In this document: in pieces, positions 26,474 to 35,139 of the stretch
Position numbering within the stretch: position 1 is the stretch's first letter
Layout of the letters: each line of letters begins with the position of its first letter
NCBI GenBank assembly: GCA_964473105.1
Contig: CAYYNQ010000087.1
Span: 1-52,300 of the forward strand
Source: CAYYNQ01 sp964473105
GTDB taxonomy: Bacteria; Sumerlaeota; Sumerlaeia; MVZB01
Reading direction: 5' to 3'
Length of the DNA: 52,300 bases
Notes under the pieces: model-generated
Seen by the model: only the letters and a program-made list of their open reading frames with translations
Database searches by the model: none
Told to the model about the DNA's origin: nothing
Made by a program: the position numbers and the translations under genes

Positions 26474-27667
26474 TTATATTGAATCATGGCAATCTTCCAG
26501 TGGAAGGGGTTTATAATGGGGGGGGATCACGTTCTCCTCGAGCGGAAGATCCACCCATGCATTTGTCTCCATGGACTTGAATACGCCACACATGACCTCA
26601 ATGGCGTGCGCCCCGTCATCACCCGATGTCAATGGTTCCTTGTCATTGACAATGCAGTCAATAAAATGCCCACACATTTTCTCGTAGTTGCTCGGTGTTC
26701 TGGGCGGCTGGATGGAAACCCAGCGTTTTCGGACCGGATCTGCGATCCAGTCCTCAACCCAGAACAGTTCGGGCCAGCGATAATCCCTCAGCAGGTCAGG
26801 CATGGTGTCCCGATTATAATCCTTGTTGGTGAATACCGCCATGGGTGCGGCCTGAAAAGGATTGGTGGCGTCCGTTGCGGTATGGATCGTTCCCTCGGTC
26901 CCCCAAAGGTCGGTAGACTGGCTGACGGCAGGGGAGAACCTGTTGCAGCTGACATTGCCGATTGCCCCATTTTCGAATTCCATCATGATCACCGCGAGGT
27001 CATCGCACAATGTGTAATCATCGGGCATGGCCACTTTCTGGGCGACACCAACCACACGTTTAACCCGGCTTCCATTCAGCCATGTCAACAGGTCGATCGC
27101 GTGGGCCCCCGTGTCCGACACGGCTGCACCACCGGCAACTTCGCAGTTGAGCCTGAAGTCCGTGTGGGCAACATTGTTCTGGTAGTTGTGCCAATGCTCA
27201 TGTAACGAGGCGCGTGAAAACTTGACATCACCAATCACCCCGTCATCGATCAGTTTTTTTGCCCACTGGTTATGTGTCCAGTAGCGTCGGTCACAACCAA
27301 CCATCAGCTTGACCCCGCATTTCCGCGCCTCATTTACAATATCCCAGGCTTCGTGATTGGTGATGGCCAGGGGTTTTTCGACCATAATGTGGATACCGGC
27401 ACGGGCTGCAGCATATGCCTGGTTGCGGTGACCATTGTTTGGTGTCGCGATAATCACCGCATGATAGTCGTCACGGTCTTCGAAAAGCTTCCGGTAGTCT
27501 GTATACCATCTTTTTGCACCCCACTTCTCGGCTGATCCTTGGGCACTTTCCTCTTTGATATCACATACGGCGACCAGATCAACATCCGGGTGTTTATCGA
27601 TGGCCGGGAAATGGGCGATTTCTGCGATACTTCCGCAACCGAGTACGGCTAATCCAGTCCTGGGCAT
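26474..27667 (-). CDS. Gfo/Idh/MocA family oxidoreductase
   Basis: A 397-residue NAD(P)-dependent dehydrogenase of the glucose-fructose oxidoreductase/inositol dehydrogenase superfamily. The Rossmann motif is LAVLGCGSIAEIAHFPAI; the signature Lys is in MVEKPLAIT; the catalytic-region motif is GGAAVSDTGAHAIDLLTWL, with the Asp and His expected for the IolG-type proton relay. Members oxidise a single hydroxyl of inositols, sugars or N-acetyl sugars. The gene lies 28 bases after the PfkB kinase gene and two genes after ino1, which makes an inositol or inositol-derived substrate likely, though unproven. Confidence 0.87.
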   Translation of the reverse strand: MPRTGLAVLGCGSIAEIAHFPAIDKHPDVDLVAVCDIKEESAQGSAEKWGAKRWYTDYRKLFEDRDDYHAVIIATPNNGHRNQAYAAARAGIHIMVEKPLAITNHEAWDIVNEARKCGVKLMVGCDRRYWTHNQWAKKLIDDGVIGDVKFSRASLHEHWHNYQNNVAHTDFRLNCEVAGGAAVSDTGAHAIDLLTWLNGSRVKRVVGVAQKVAMPDDYTLCDDLAVIMMEFENGAIGNVSCNRFSPAVSQSTDLWGTEGTIHTATDATNPFQAAPMAVFTNKDYNRDTMPDLLRDYRWPELFWVEDWIADPVRKRWVSIQPPRTPSNYEKMCGHFIDCIVNDKEPLTSGDDGAHAIEVMCGVFKSMETNAWVDLPLEENVIPPHYKPLPLEDCHDSI

Positions 27668-27695
27668 GGGTATTTAATCTCCTGTCAATAAGGGG

Positions 27696-28625
27696 TCAAT
27701 TCAGGTCAATCGTCGGGCGTTTCAAGCAGGCATCCACCAATGCGGCGGTGGGCATTCGGTCCGCAACCACACCCCCGGTTTTCTCGATCAGGCATAACGC
27801 AGTCGCGGCCCCATAACGACCGGAATATACAGGGTCTCGCGTATGTTGCCAGGCAACTAGGAACCCGCCAAAAAATGTATCACCTCCGCCGGTTGGGTCA
27901 ATCGCATTCCCTTTGAATGGGGGAATCTCCCAGCGTCCCTCCTTGGTCATGACAAATGCACCCTTTGCTCCACGTGTTGCGACAAACACCTCCGCTCCCC
28001 AATCCAGGACTTGATCCCCGATCCATTCATCACTCGTCTCGGGGTCGCAATTGATCCGACGGCAGTCTTCATCACTCGCCTTGACCAGGGTGAAATACTT
28101 CACGATTTCGGGTAATTCATCGGGGATGCCGGGTGCATGTTCGACCCTGATTCCATGGGCCCCGCCATAACCTCCAAGGTCGATCGCCATTTCAGGTCCC
28201 ATGCCGGCAAATATCCCGATCTGATCCAATTCCACATCATGGTCCATCGTGCAGATATTGAACATCTTTGCTGTTCGGTAATGCACAGGCATGTCCTCAG
28301 CCCGAATCGGAGTGGCTTTGGACGGATATTCAATGGATTTGTCACCTGTTTCATCGTAGATCAGGCGTGTTGCGGTTGTAGGTTCATCTTTCACAATTTT
28401 CAGCCCGCCAAGGTCGACACCTGCGTCTCGAAACGGCCGGAGCAGGTGATTGGGCATGTCAGGGCCGATGCGCGTAAGGATACCTGCCCGTACGCCGAGA
28501 CGTGCCATGGTCACTGAACTATAGGCCGCCGGGCTTCCAAGAACCTCCTCGCTTTCACGATCCGTAAAAACGATGAATTCACGGATAATATGGCCGATCG
28601 AGATGCAATCGAGTGGCTCAGTCAT
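27696..28625 (-). CDS. PfkB/ribokinase family carbohydrate kinase
   Basis: A 309-residue kinase of the ribokinase family. The C-terminal signature DPTGGGDTFFGGFLVAW holds the anion hole and catalytic Asp, with a Gly where most members have Ala. The N-terminal GSPAAYSSVTMARLG corresponds to the substrate-binding GG-x-x-N region in divergent form. LVKASDEDCRRI and FVATRGAKGAFV are the usual nucleotide-domain elements. Family substrates include fructose, ribose, nucleosides and myo-inositol. Because ino1 is just upstream (258-base gap) and the MocA gene just downstream, a cyclitol kinase is an attractive guess. Confidence 0.87.
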   Translation of the reverse strand: MTEPLDCISIGHIIREFIVFTDRESEEVLGSPAAYSSVTMARLGVRAGILTRIGPDMPNHLLRPFRDAGVDLGGLKIVKDEPTTATRLIYDETGDKSIEYPSKATPIRAEDMPVHYRTAKMFNICTMDHDVELDQIGIFAGMGPEMAIDLGGYGGAHGIRVEHAPGIPDELPEIVKYFTLVKASDEDCRRINCDPETSDEWIGDQVLDWGAEVFVATRGAKGAFVMTKEGRWEIPPFKGNAIDPTGGGDTFFGGFLVAWQHTRDPVYSGRYGAATALCLIEKTGGVVADRMPTAALVDACLKRPTIDLN

Positions 28626-28883
28626 GACGTAATATCCTGCCTTTAAAATGGCTTCCAGTGATCGGTCCCGGCATCAAGAATCAGTCCATTCCGAAATTAC
28701 CTGAAATATGCGTGCAATCGGTTTGCCTCACGTGGCCGCTTGATCGTCGTTGATTACATGATGTCTTTTGCACAGCCGGGGTCGCAGACAATAGGAACAA
28801 TGGTCGGGAAGCAGCCCCGGATAAATATTGCCGTTGATGTGATGACTGGGCTTGGCCTCAGCCATCTTCTGTTCACGACCAAA

Positions 28884-29987
28884 TCATGGATCGGATGCCG
28901 TCTGTTTTTCAACCCATTCATCAAGCATGATCCTCGCCTCGGCATCCGGCATCTGCCGCGGAGGATGTTTGGCAAAATACATGCATGGTGCCTCAAGTAC
29001 GCCGCTGACGTCATTGTTGAGCGCAATTTTGATGTAACGCACCACATCCACGATAATGCCTGCAAAGTTGGGGCTGTCCTCCACCTCAAGCTTCACCTCG
29101 AAGTGGAGTGGTGCATTCGCAAAATTCCCCGCATCACACCAGAGTTGCATCGTCTTGCGGTCACCCATCAGCCCAACGTGGGTGAATCCGGTATCCATTT
29201 TGAAAGAGTAGGGGGACAGGGATGTTACAGCCTCCTGCTTGGTTTTGTGTTTGGTTTTTCCGCGATGAATAAGGTTCCAGAAGTCGGTGTTTCCGGCATA
29301 ATTTATCTGGTACATCTCCTCGATATTAATCCCCTTGTCGAGCATCAATTGTGTTAAAGCACGATTGATGGCGGTGCCACCCAGCTGGCTTTTGCAGTCG
29401 TCGCCAACGATTGGAACGCCATGATCCTCGGCGGCTTTCTGATAACTCTCATCACATACAATAAGTGTCGGCATGCCATTGAAGTAGCCGATTTCGGCAT
29501 CCTTGATAGCTGCATCGGCATAGTATCGTGCAGCCTCATTTGATCCTGTTGGCAGGAAGTTTAACAAGAGATCCGCCCCGCTGTCCCGGAGGACTTGTGC
29601 CACGTTGCAGGGCTTGTGACTCGATATCCTGACCGGAATGTCAAAATTGGCTAGATGTTCAGGTACTCCATCATGTACCGGCCCCATCTGGACCTCGACA
29701 TCCATGTTGGGAATATCGACCCCAAAGTCGTAGGCCATGTTTGTTTCACTGAAGATCGCCTCGGACAGGTCTTTTCCTACTTTACGCTCATCAACATCGA
29801 ATGCAGCGACGAACTCGATATCCGTGACCTTGTACCCACCGATAGATTCATGCACAAGGCCGGGCACCCTTTCTCCTTCGGATGATCGGGCATAGAAATC
29901 TTTATACCACTGGATCCCTGATACCAGAGAATTTGCACAATTTCCTACGCCTGCAATTGCGCATCTAATTAAACGCTTGCGATTCAT
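28884..29987 (-). CDS. ino1: Inositol-3-phosphate synthase (myo-inositol-1-phosphate synthase)
   Basis: NAD-dependent enzyme converting glucose-6-phosphate to 1D-myo-inositol-3-phosphate, the only de novo entry to inositol compounds. The 367-residue length fits the short bacterial/archaeal type. NAD motif: AIAGVGNCANSLVSG; then NFLPTGSNEAARYYADAAI, FNGMPTLIVCDES, the conserved GDDCKSQLGGTAINRAL, and NYAGNTDFWNL. GAGGAG lies nine or ten bases before the ATG. It heads a block of cyclitol/sugar-type enzymes on the same strand. In Bacteria, inositol made this way serves phosphatidylinositol, mycothiol or di-myo-inositol phosphate; none of those partner genes is in the window. Confidence 0.93.
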   Translation of the reverse strand: MNRKRLIRCAIAGVGNCANSLVSGIQWYKDFYARSSEGERVPGLVHESIGGYKVTDIEFVAAFDVDERKVGKDLSEAIFSETNMAYDFGVDIPNMDVEVQMGPVHDGVPEHLANFDIPVRISSHKPCNVAQVLRDSGADLLLNFLPTGSNEAARYYADAAIKDAEIGYFNGMPTLIVCDESYQKAAEDHGVPIVGDDCKSQLGGTAINRALTQLMLDKGINIEEMYQINYAGNTDFWNLIHRGKTKHKTKQEAVTSLSPYSFKMDTGFTHVGLMGDRKTMQLWCDAGNFANAPLHFEVKLEVEDSPNFAGIIVDVVRYIKIALNNDVSGVLEAPCMYFAKHPPRQMPDAEARIMLDEWVEKQTASDP

Positions 29988-30598
29988 GATTCTGCGGCTC
30001 CTCTAACCGGAATGAACCGGCGTTTGGCGGGTCAACACATGAAAATTGAAAACACAGCCTGCAAATGGACCCCTCCATGGCATCATTCTGAATCCCCGAA
30101 TTCAAGGTAAATCATGTTCGGCCAAAACGGTCATGCAAGGTATTCCCCATCATCGGCTATCCAGACAGAAATCCCCGGTATCTTGATTCGGATGCTGAAT
30201 ATATATTCAGCATTGAAAAGAAACCAAATTTTATGGGGGAAGTCGGCAGGCCGTCTTTCCGTCTCCTTTTGTCCTGATCGGATGAATATGAGATATATGC
30301 CCCAAGGGGTGACGGCTTCGGGGTTCCTCCCTGTGGATTCATGAACCTTGCTCCAGGTGAACCGGGGATCCATTCAATCCCATGGATGGTGTTTCCGGAT
30401 TAGCACGGGACTGCGTTGCGATGGTGCTGCCCTGCACAAGACTCATGAACACTCTAATTCAGCCTGAAAGAATGTCCTGGGTGTCCGAAATCGACGTCAT
30501 CCCGCGTTTCGTGACCCACCCGCGATACCGGGGTCATCACGGCCTTTGTGAAAGATCAGACTTGTCCAGACAGATCAGGTTCGTCATGATCGGGCATC
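29988..30598. other. Divergent regulatory region between ino1 and the GT39-like gene
   Basis: About 610 bases with no supported gene. Open frames at 30114-30344 (+), 30131-30373 (-) and 30382-30645 (+) have no ribosome site or recognisable motif. The middle is AT-rich and contains a perfect 22-bp palindrome (listed separately). On the minus strand TTGGTT, an 18-base spacer and TATATT overlap that palindrome and could be an ino1 promoter; the -35 match is poor. Confidence 0.45.
30192..30213. repeat. Perfect 22-bp palindrome, candidate operator
   Basis: ATGCTGAATAT is followed directly by its exact reverse complement. It lies 205 bases from the ino1 start and 385 bases from the divergent GT39-like gene. 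There is no loop and no flanking T-tract, which favours a binding site for a dimeric regulator over a terminator. No regulator gene is adjacent. Confidence 0.6.
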
Positions 30599-32008
30599 AT
30601 GGGCGAACCAATTCGAATGCAGCTTCGGGATGGGTTGCGGAATAGGCCCACTGAGGGTTTGAAGACAACCTGGGTTATTATCCTGCTTATTCCGGCACTG
30701 TGCGCCGGGTCTTTCCTGCGCTACAGGGTTCTTCGAGACCATGGGCCTCGGCATTACGAGCAGCTTGGCTTTGATGCCCGTTATTATTATGTCTCGACGG
30801 GGATTGCATTGACTGAGGGACGTGGATTTGATGCCTCATATAATCAGCGTGATCCAAAGCCCCCGTTATTCATCCCGCCACCCCTTCAGGCGATCTTTGT
30901 CGCGCTGGTCTTCAAAATCACGGGTGGTCAGTCCATTACGGCCCTGCTGATGGCACAATTATCAGTTAATGTCGGGGCCGGTTTCCTGTTGTTTCTACTT
31001 TTGTTTCGTTGGAAGGGGAGGGTTGCAGGTCTGATCGGTTTTTGGATATGGATGATCTATCCAGAGTTCAGCTATTGGGTTGCATCACCCATTACCGAGA
31101 ATAATCATCTGGTGCTTATGATCACGAGCCTGTGGTTATTGATGGAATGGGAGCGACGTGGAGGCATTGTATGGATATTTGCAGCGGCCGTCCTGATCGG
31201 GATCATGAACCTCCAGAAACCCATCGGTTTGCTGCTTGGGATTTGGATTGCAATCTTCTGCCTTTTCAGATTGAAGGGTGGGCAGAAATGGCTTTCATTC
31301 CTTTTGTTCCTGACCGTGCCGTTCCTGGTCCTGATGCCCTGGATGATACGGAATCACATGGTTACCGGTGACATGGTCTGGGTCAGCTCGAATGGGGGGG
31401 TTCTGTTTCACAAGGTCAACCGAATCGACTATGATCCCAAGGTATATCCAGATTACGGGGTGAACCGGTCCGCCGGGGAGGGACAGGTCAAGTCAATTGA
31501 GGATCGTTTCTGGAGTGAAGAATTCAGGGAACACAGGACATATAGCCGGCAGGGAAAGCTCTATGCGTGGCACGCATTACAGTATGTGTCGAGAAATCCA
31601 ATCCATTTTATGAGGAATAACCTGGTCAAGTTGGGACAACGATACATTCGGATGCCCTACACCCTGGAACGGGTCCTTCAAACACCATACCTGGACCATC
31701 GAACGGTGAAACTTTCCGTTTTTATCCTGTTTTACGGGTTGTTGGCCGCCGGTCTGGCGGGTCTTGTTTGTATCTGTCGACATCTTCAGGAGCCAGGGAA
31801 TGCGCTCTTGACCTGGTGCTTTATTTATCTTACGGGTGTGTGTACACTGATGCACCATCTTCCCAGCGGAAGACTGGCTCTGGGCCTTCGGTTGTTCCTA
31901 GTTATCTATGCGACTGTGGCCCTGTTGGCCTTATGGAAAAAGATCGTGGGACCCTTGTGGGTAAGCCGAGACATCATGACCGGGAAACACCCCGTGTCAC
32001 AAGATTGA
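30599..32008 (+). CDS. GT39/ArnT-like integral membrane glycosyltransferase
   Basis: A 469-residue polytopic membrane protein of the PMT/ArnT (GT-C) superfamily. After the first membrane segment (TTWVIILLIPALCAGSF) comes a loop with FDARYYYVSTGIALTEGRGF, including the acidic residue typical of the catalytic first loop, and PKPPLFIPPPLQAIFVALVF, the conserved proline-rich motif. About ten further hydrophobic segments follow. Such enzymes transfer a sugar from a polyprenyl-phosphate carrier on the outer face of the membrane. The acceptor is unknown. The GH32 gene begins 17 bases after its stop, so the two form an operon divergent from ino1. Confidence 0.8.
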   Translation: MGEPIRMQLRDGLRNRPTEGLKTTWVIILLIPALCAGSFLRYRVLRDHGPRHYEQLGFDARYYYVSTGIALTEGRGFDASYNQRDPKPPLFIPPPLQAIFVALVFKITGGQSITALLMAQLSVNVGAGFLLFLLLFRWKGRVAGLIGFWIWMIYPEFSYWVASPITENNHLVLMITSLWLLMEWERRGGIVWIFAAAVLIGIMNLQKPIGLLLGIWIAIFCLFRLKGGQKWLSFLLFLTVPFLVLMPWMIRNHMVTGDMVWVSSNGGVLFHKVNRIDYDPKVYPDYGVNRSAGEGQVKSIEDRFWSEEFREHRTYSRQGKLYAWHALQYVSRNPIHFMRNNLVKLGQRYIRMPYTLERVLQTPYLDHRTVKLSVFILFYGLLAAGLAGLVCICRHLQEPGNALLTWCFIYLTGVCTLMHHLPSGRLALGLRLFLVIYATVALLALWKKIVGPLWVSRDIMTGKHPVSQD

Positions 32009-32025
32009 TAGGGGAGGAACGAAGC

Positions 32026-33669
32026 GTGTTCAGGCCGGTTAAAAGCTTGTTTTTCATTGTGGGAATTTTATTTCCCATGCTGTGTGCTGATTCGGTTGCT
32101 TCCGGGTCAAGATATCCCTCGGAGGTCAAGGGGAGGAGGACATATGCGGAGACCCTCGAGTTACAGCTGAGGCAACTTCAAGATGATCCCCAGATGAAGC
32201 GCTGGGCAGTATCCCGAAGAAAAATGGCCGGAGACCGTTATCGCCCTCTCTATCATTTTGTGAATCCGGAAGGCAGGCTTAATGACCCGAATGGATTATG
32301 CCAATGGCAGGGTAGGTATCACCTGTTCTATCAGGCGTTTCCGGCGGATGACCCGCGCCAGCACTGGGGTCATGCAGTCAGCGAGGATCTGGTAAACTGG
32401 AGGGATCTTCCTTTGGCTATTTACCCGGGGGTTGAAAAACATTCATTTAGCGGTTCGACCCTGGTCGAGACGGACCGCGTCATTGCCCATTACCATGGGA
32501 CCCACGCGGGGAACATGATCGCCATAGCTGATGATCCACTGCTCCTGAATTGGAAGAAACCCGATGGCAATCCGGTTATCCCAATGGCACCGGTAACGGA
32601 TGCCGATGGACGGTCCTATCGTGTCTACGATCCCTGTATCTGGAAGGAAAATGAGGGTTATTATTCCCTTTCAGGAACCTACATCGACGGGGAGCTATTT
32701 GTAGACAGCAAGGTAGTCCAGCACCTGTTCTTTTCAACGAATCTGGACAACTGGGTCTACAAGGGCCCCTTTATGATCGATGGGTTTTACACCGATCCGG
32801 GCGAGGACGGGGCGGTACCGTATTTCTGGCCGCTTGGGGGCTATCATATCCTGCTCTTTGCGAGTCATTTGCGCGGAGCACAGTATTTGATCGGTAATTA
32901 TGACAGGATCAACATGAAGTTCAATCCACTGAAGCACGGCCGCTTCAATTTCGGTCGCATCATGCACGGCGGGGTCCATGCTCCAACAGCAACGATCGAC
33001 GATCAGGGGCGTCTCATCGTGATCTTCAATATCAACGAGGCCAAGCCGACCGAGGGTTGGGATCAGGTCATGTCGGTGCCACGTGTACTCTCCATTCGGG
33101 ACGACATGACGCTCAACATGGAGCCTGTTCCCGAGCTTTCCCTGTTGCATGATGAACTGAAGCTGGTTGACGAGGTTGTGATTCCGGCCAATGTCGAGTT
33201 GATACTTGACGAGGTTGGTGGCAAGGCGATCGAAATCGAGGCGGTTTTTGATCCCCGTGATGCTCGTGAATTCGGACTGAATGTCATGCGTTCACCTGAT
33301 GGGGACGAGATGACAAAGGTGGCTGTTTATCGCAAAGGCCTAATGTCTGCATCAAAGGACCATCATGAGGACGTGCTCGTTCTTGACACGAGCCGGTCAT
33401 CCATGGGTATAGATATTCTGTCCCGTGCTCCTGAGATGGCACCTTTCACCTCCAGGGAGGGTGAACCGGTCAGTCTTCGAATCTTCATCGACCGAAGTGT
33501 TGTTGAAGTGTTCGTGAATGATCAACAGGCTGCAGCTACCCGTGTCTATCCGGAACGGGAAGACAGTGCCGGAATATCCGTCTATTCAAGGGGTTCAGAT
33601 TCGATCCTGCGATCGATGAAGGTGTGGGAGATGAGAACCATCTACCCGGAAGTGTATCCGGACCCATAG
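32026..33669 (+). CDS. Secreted GH32-family glycosidase-like protein with altered motifs
   Basis: A 547-residue protein related to invertase/levanase/inulinase enzymes. The GTG start at 32026 has GGAGGA eight bases upstream and yields a signal peptide (VKSLFFIVGILFPMLCADSVASG); the frame is open further upstream inside the previous gene. The five-bladed propeller begins with the nucleophile motif LNDPNG (Asp87). The stabiliser motif RDP appears as YDP (201-203), and in place of the EC acid/base motif there is GEDGAVPYFWPLGG with Glu260. The C-terminal beta-sandwich contains LRIFIDRSVVEVFVND, the GH32 hallmark. Fructosidase specificity is therefore uncertain. Confidence 0.87.
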   Translation: MFRPVKSLFFIVGILFPMLCADSVASGSRYPSEVKGRRTYAETLELQLRQLQDDPQMKRWAVSRRKMAGDRYRPLYHFVNPEGRLNDPNGLCQWQGRYHLFYQAFPADDPRQHWGHAVSEDLVNWRDLPLAIYPGVEKHSFSGSTLVETDRVIAHYHGTHAGNMIAIADDPLLLNWKKPDGNPVIPMAPVTDADGRSYRVYDPCIWKENEGYYSLSGTYIDGELFVDSKVVQHLFFSTNLDNWVYKGPFMIDGFYTDPGEDGAVPYFWPLGGYHILLFASHLRGAQYLIGNYDRINMKFNPLKHGRFNFGRIMHGGVHAPTATIDDQGRLIVIFNINEAKPTEGWDQVMSVPRVLSIRDDMTLNMEPVPELSLLHDELKLVDEVVIPANVELILDEVGGKAIEIEAVFDPRDAREFGLNVMRSPDGDEMTKVAVYRKGLMSASKDHHEDVLVLDTSRSSMGIDILSRAPEMAPFTSREGEPVSLRIFIDRSVVEVFVNDQQAAATRVYPEREDSAGISVYSRGSDSILRSMKVWEMRTIYPEVYPDP

Positions 33670-33682
33670 AAAAGGCATTGCA

Positions 33683-34255
33683 TTAGGGTTGAACGGGGGA
33701 GAGGAGTCCTTCATGTTTCAAAAGCTGTCGTTTCAGGTCAAGGCCGCCCGTAAAGCGGGTCAGGTTGGGCCGCCCGTGCAGTGATCTTCCTAGAATCCGG
33801 GGACAGGGTATGACCAGAACGACCGGGTTCCGGCGCATTGCCCCCCCGACTGCCCGGGCCGAGCCTGGTCTGTCCGCCGCCTCGGCGATTTCCCCATATG
33901 TACGTGTCCGACCGAATCGAACCTTTCTGGTTTCGGTCCAGACCCGTCTGTAAAATCCCCCCCATTTTGACCAATCCAGTTCGGGTGATTTGCAGGATTT
34001 TTCACCCCGAAAATAACATTCAAGGTAATGTGTCGTAAGATTCAGGCATTGTTGTTGTCTTCGATCGAGGGATTGCGTCACTTCGGTTCCTGTCCCAACC
34101 ACGGCAACAGGTTTCCTCGGTCCTGAACCACCTGCGTGGATATTTTTGAATCCAAGTGGGAACCGGAGGCATTCCAGGCCAGAAGGCCCAATTCGACCCC
34201 GCATCTTGCCGATCGGGGTGTTCCAGTGAACATCAATCACGTTTAAATTATTCAT
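33683..34255 (-). CDS. Ogt/MGMT-like alkyltransferase homologue with PCPR active site
   Basis: A 190-residue homologue of O6-alkylguanine-DNA alkyltransferase. The C-terminal domain has FYRRVWTETRKVRFGRTRTYGEIAEAA (helix-turn-helix with Tyr120), GSARAVGGAMRRNPVVLVIPC and the helix TGGLDLKRQLLKHEG. The usual PCHR active site reads PCPR (150-153): acceptor Cys151 is present but the activating His is Pro, a CAC-to-CCC change. Alkyltransferase-like proteins instead replace the Cys by Trp, so this is a different variant. It may be a weak or non-enzymatic DNA-damage binder. The start overlaps the thpR end by 8 bases, suggesting translational coupling. Confidence 0.82.
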   Translation of the reverse strand: MNNLNVIDVHWNTPIGKMRGRIGPSGLECLRFPLGFKNIHAGGSGPRKPVAVVGTGTEVTQSLDRRQQQCLNLTTHYLECYFRGEKSCKSPELDWSKWGGFYRRVWTETRKVRFGRTRTYGEIAEAADRPGSARAVGGAMRRNPVVLVIPCPRILGRSLHGRPNLTRFTGGLDLKRQLLKHEGLLSPVQP

Positions 34256-34865
34256 GGGCTTTCAGTCGTTCTCCGGTGCCATGAGTCAGCGGAAAACTTT
34301 CAAGGACGGTATACGCAGCCCCGGCAGATTCCAGAACACACCGGTAAAGGTTCACCGTATTTGCCTGCATTGTGCCAAAACTGCAGGGCGATGAATTCTT
34401 GACCTGTTGCTCAAGAACCCTTACGTCCTTGAGGGACTTGATTCGGGCCAGGGTGAGGTGGGGCCTGAATACACGCTTTTCTGGAACATAACCGAATGAT
34501 GCCATGGATTGTTCGACTGTCTCTTTCAGGGCTTCGAGCCTGCTTCCGCGGTCCCGAACACCAGCCCAGAGGATCCGGGGCCTTTTCCAGCTCGGGAAAA
34601 CACCAAGGTTTTTGATTTCCACCCGTGTAACTTCGGAAGTCGCCAGATTTTTCCTGAGTCTGTCGCAAATCGATTGGATCTGATCGGCAGGCCTTTTCCC
34701 TAGAAAACACAATGTAAGGTGAATATTTGGGATTTCCACCCATGACGGCCGGCAGTGGCTGAACCCGCAACCCTTCTGCAGTCGGGATGTAATATCTCCA
34801 AGGGCTTTTTGGATCTCGACGGGCAGGGGCAGGGCGATGAACAGTCGATTTGTTTCTTCGAGCAT
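34248..34865 (-). CDS. thpR: RNA 2',3'-cyclic phosphodiesterase
   Basis: A 205-residue member of the 2H phosphoesterase superfamily (LigT/ThpR), which opens 2',3'-cyclic phosphate ends of RNA. The N-terminus RLFIALPLP is typical. The two catalytic H-x-T-x motifs are HLTLCFLG near residue 49 and HLTLARIK near 137, at the expected spacing. GVFPSWKRPRILWAGV is a conserved strand between them. Upstream there is no strong ribosome site before the ATG. It overlaps the Ogt-like gene by 8 bases. Confidence 0.9.
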   Translation of the reverse strand: MLEETNRLFIALPLPVEIQKALGDITSRLQKGCGFSHCRPSWVEIPNIHLTLCFLGKRPADQIQSICDRLRKNLATSEVTRVEIKNLGVFPSWKRPRILWAGVRDRGSRLEALKETVEQSMASFGYVPEKRVFRPHLTLARIKSLKDVRVLEQQVKNSSPCSFGTMQANTVNLYRCVLESAGAAYTVLESFPLTHGTGERLKAHE

Positions 34866-35139
34866 TTCAGTTCGTCACGTTACCGTTATTGGGCAGGATG
34901 TACTCGTCGTTTCCATGCCGAGAAGCAGGGCCATTCAGGGCGTTCCAGACGCTGGCGTGGATGGTTTGACACAGACACGTGACCGGTCCGGTGAATCAAG
35001 AAAGCTGAATCAGCGGCCACCTTTCATAATTGCATCGGTTTTCGATTACGTACTGACCGCGGTTTCCTCCCCCCGGATCCTTGGATACCTCAATATCCCT
35101 TCAATCCCTATGGGGCAGTCCCATCACAGACGGCACTAT

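Noticed and set aside
26486..27205. Open frame of 239 codons antisense to the Gfo/Idh/MocA gene
   Set aside because: Complete overlap with a well-supported gene and no family resemblance.
28740..29357. Open frame of 205 codons antisense to ino1
   Set aside because: Overlaps the C-terminal half of Ino1, which has clear conserved motifs; the antisense product has none.
24310..29987. The ino1 block as an ebo-type or iol catabolic cluster
   Set aside because: There is no UbiA prenyltransferase or EboA-like gene for ebo, and no IolB, IolC or IolD homologue for inositol catabolism.
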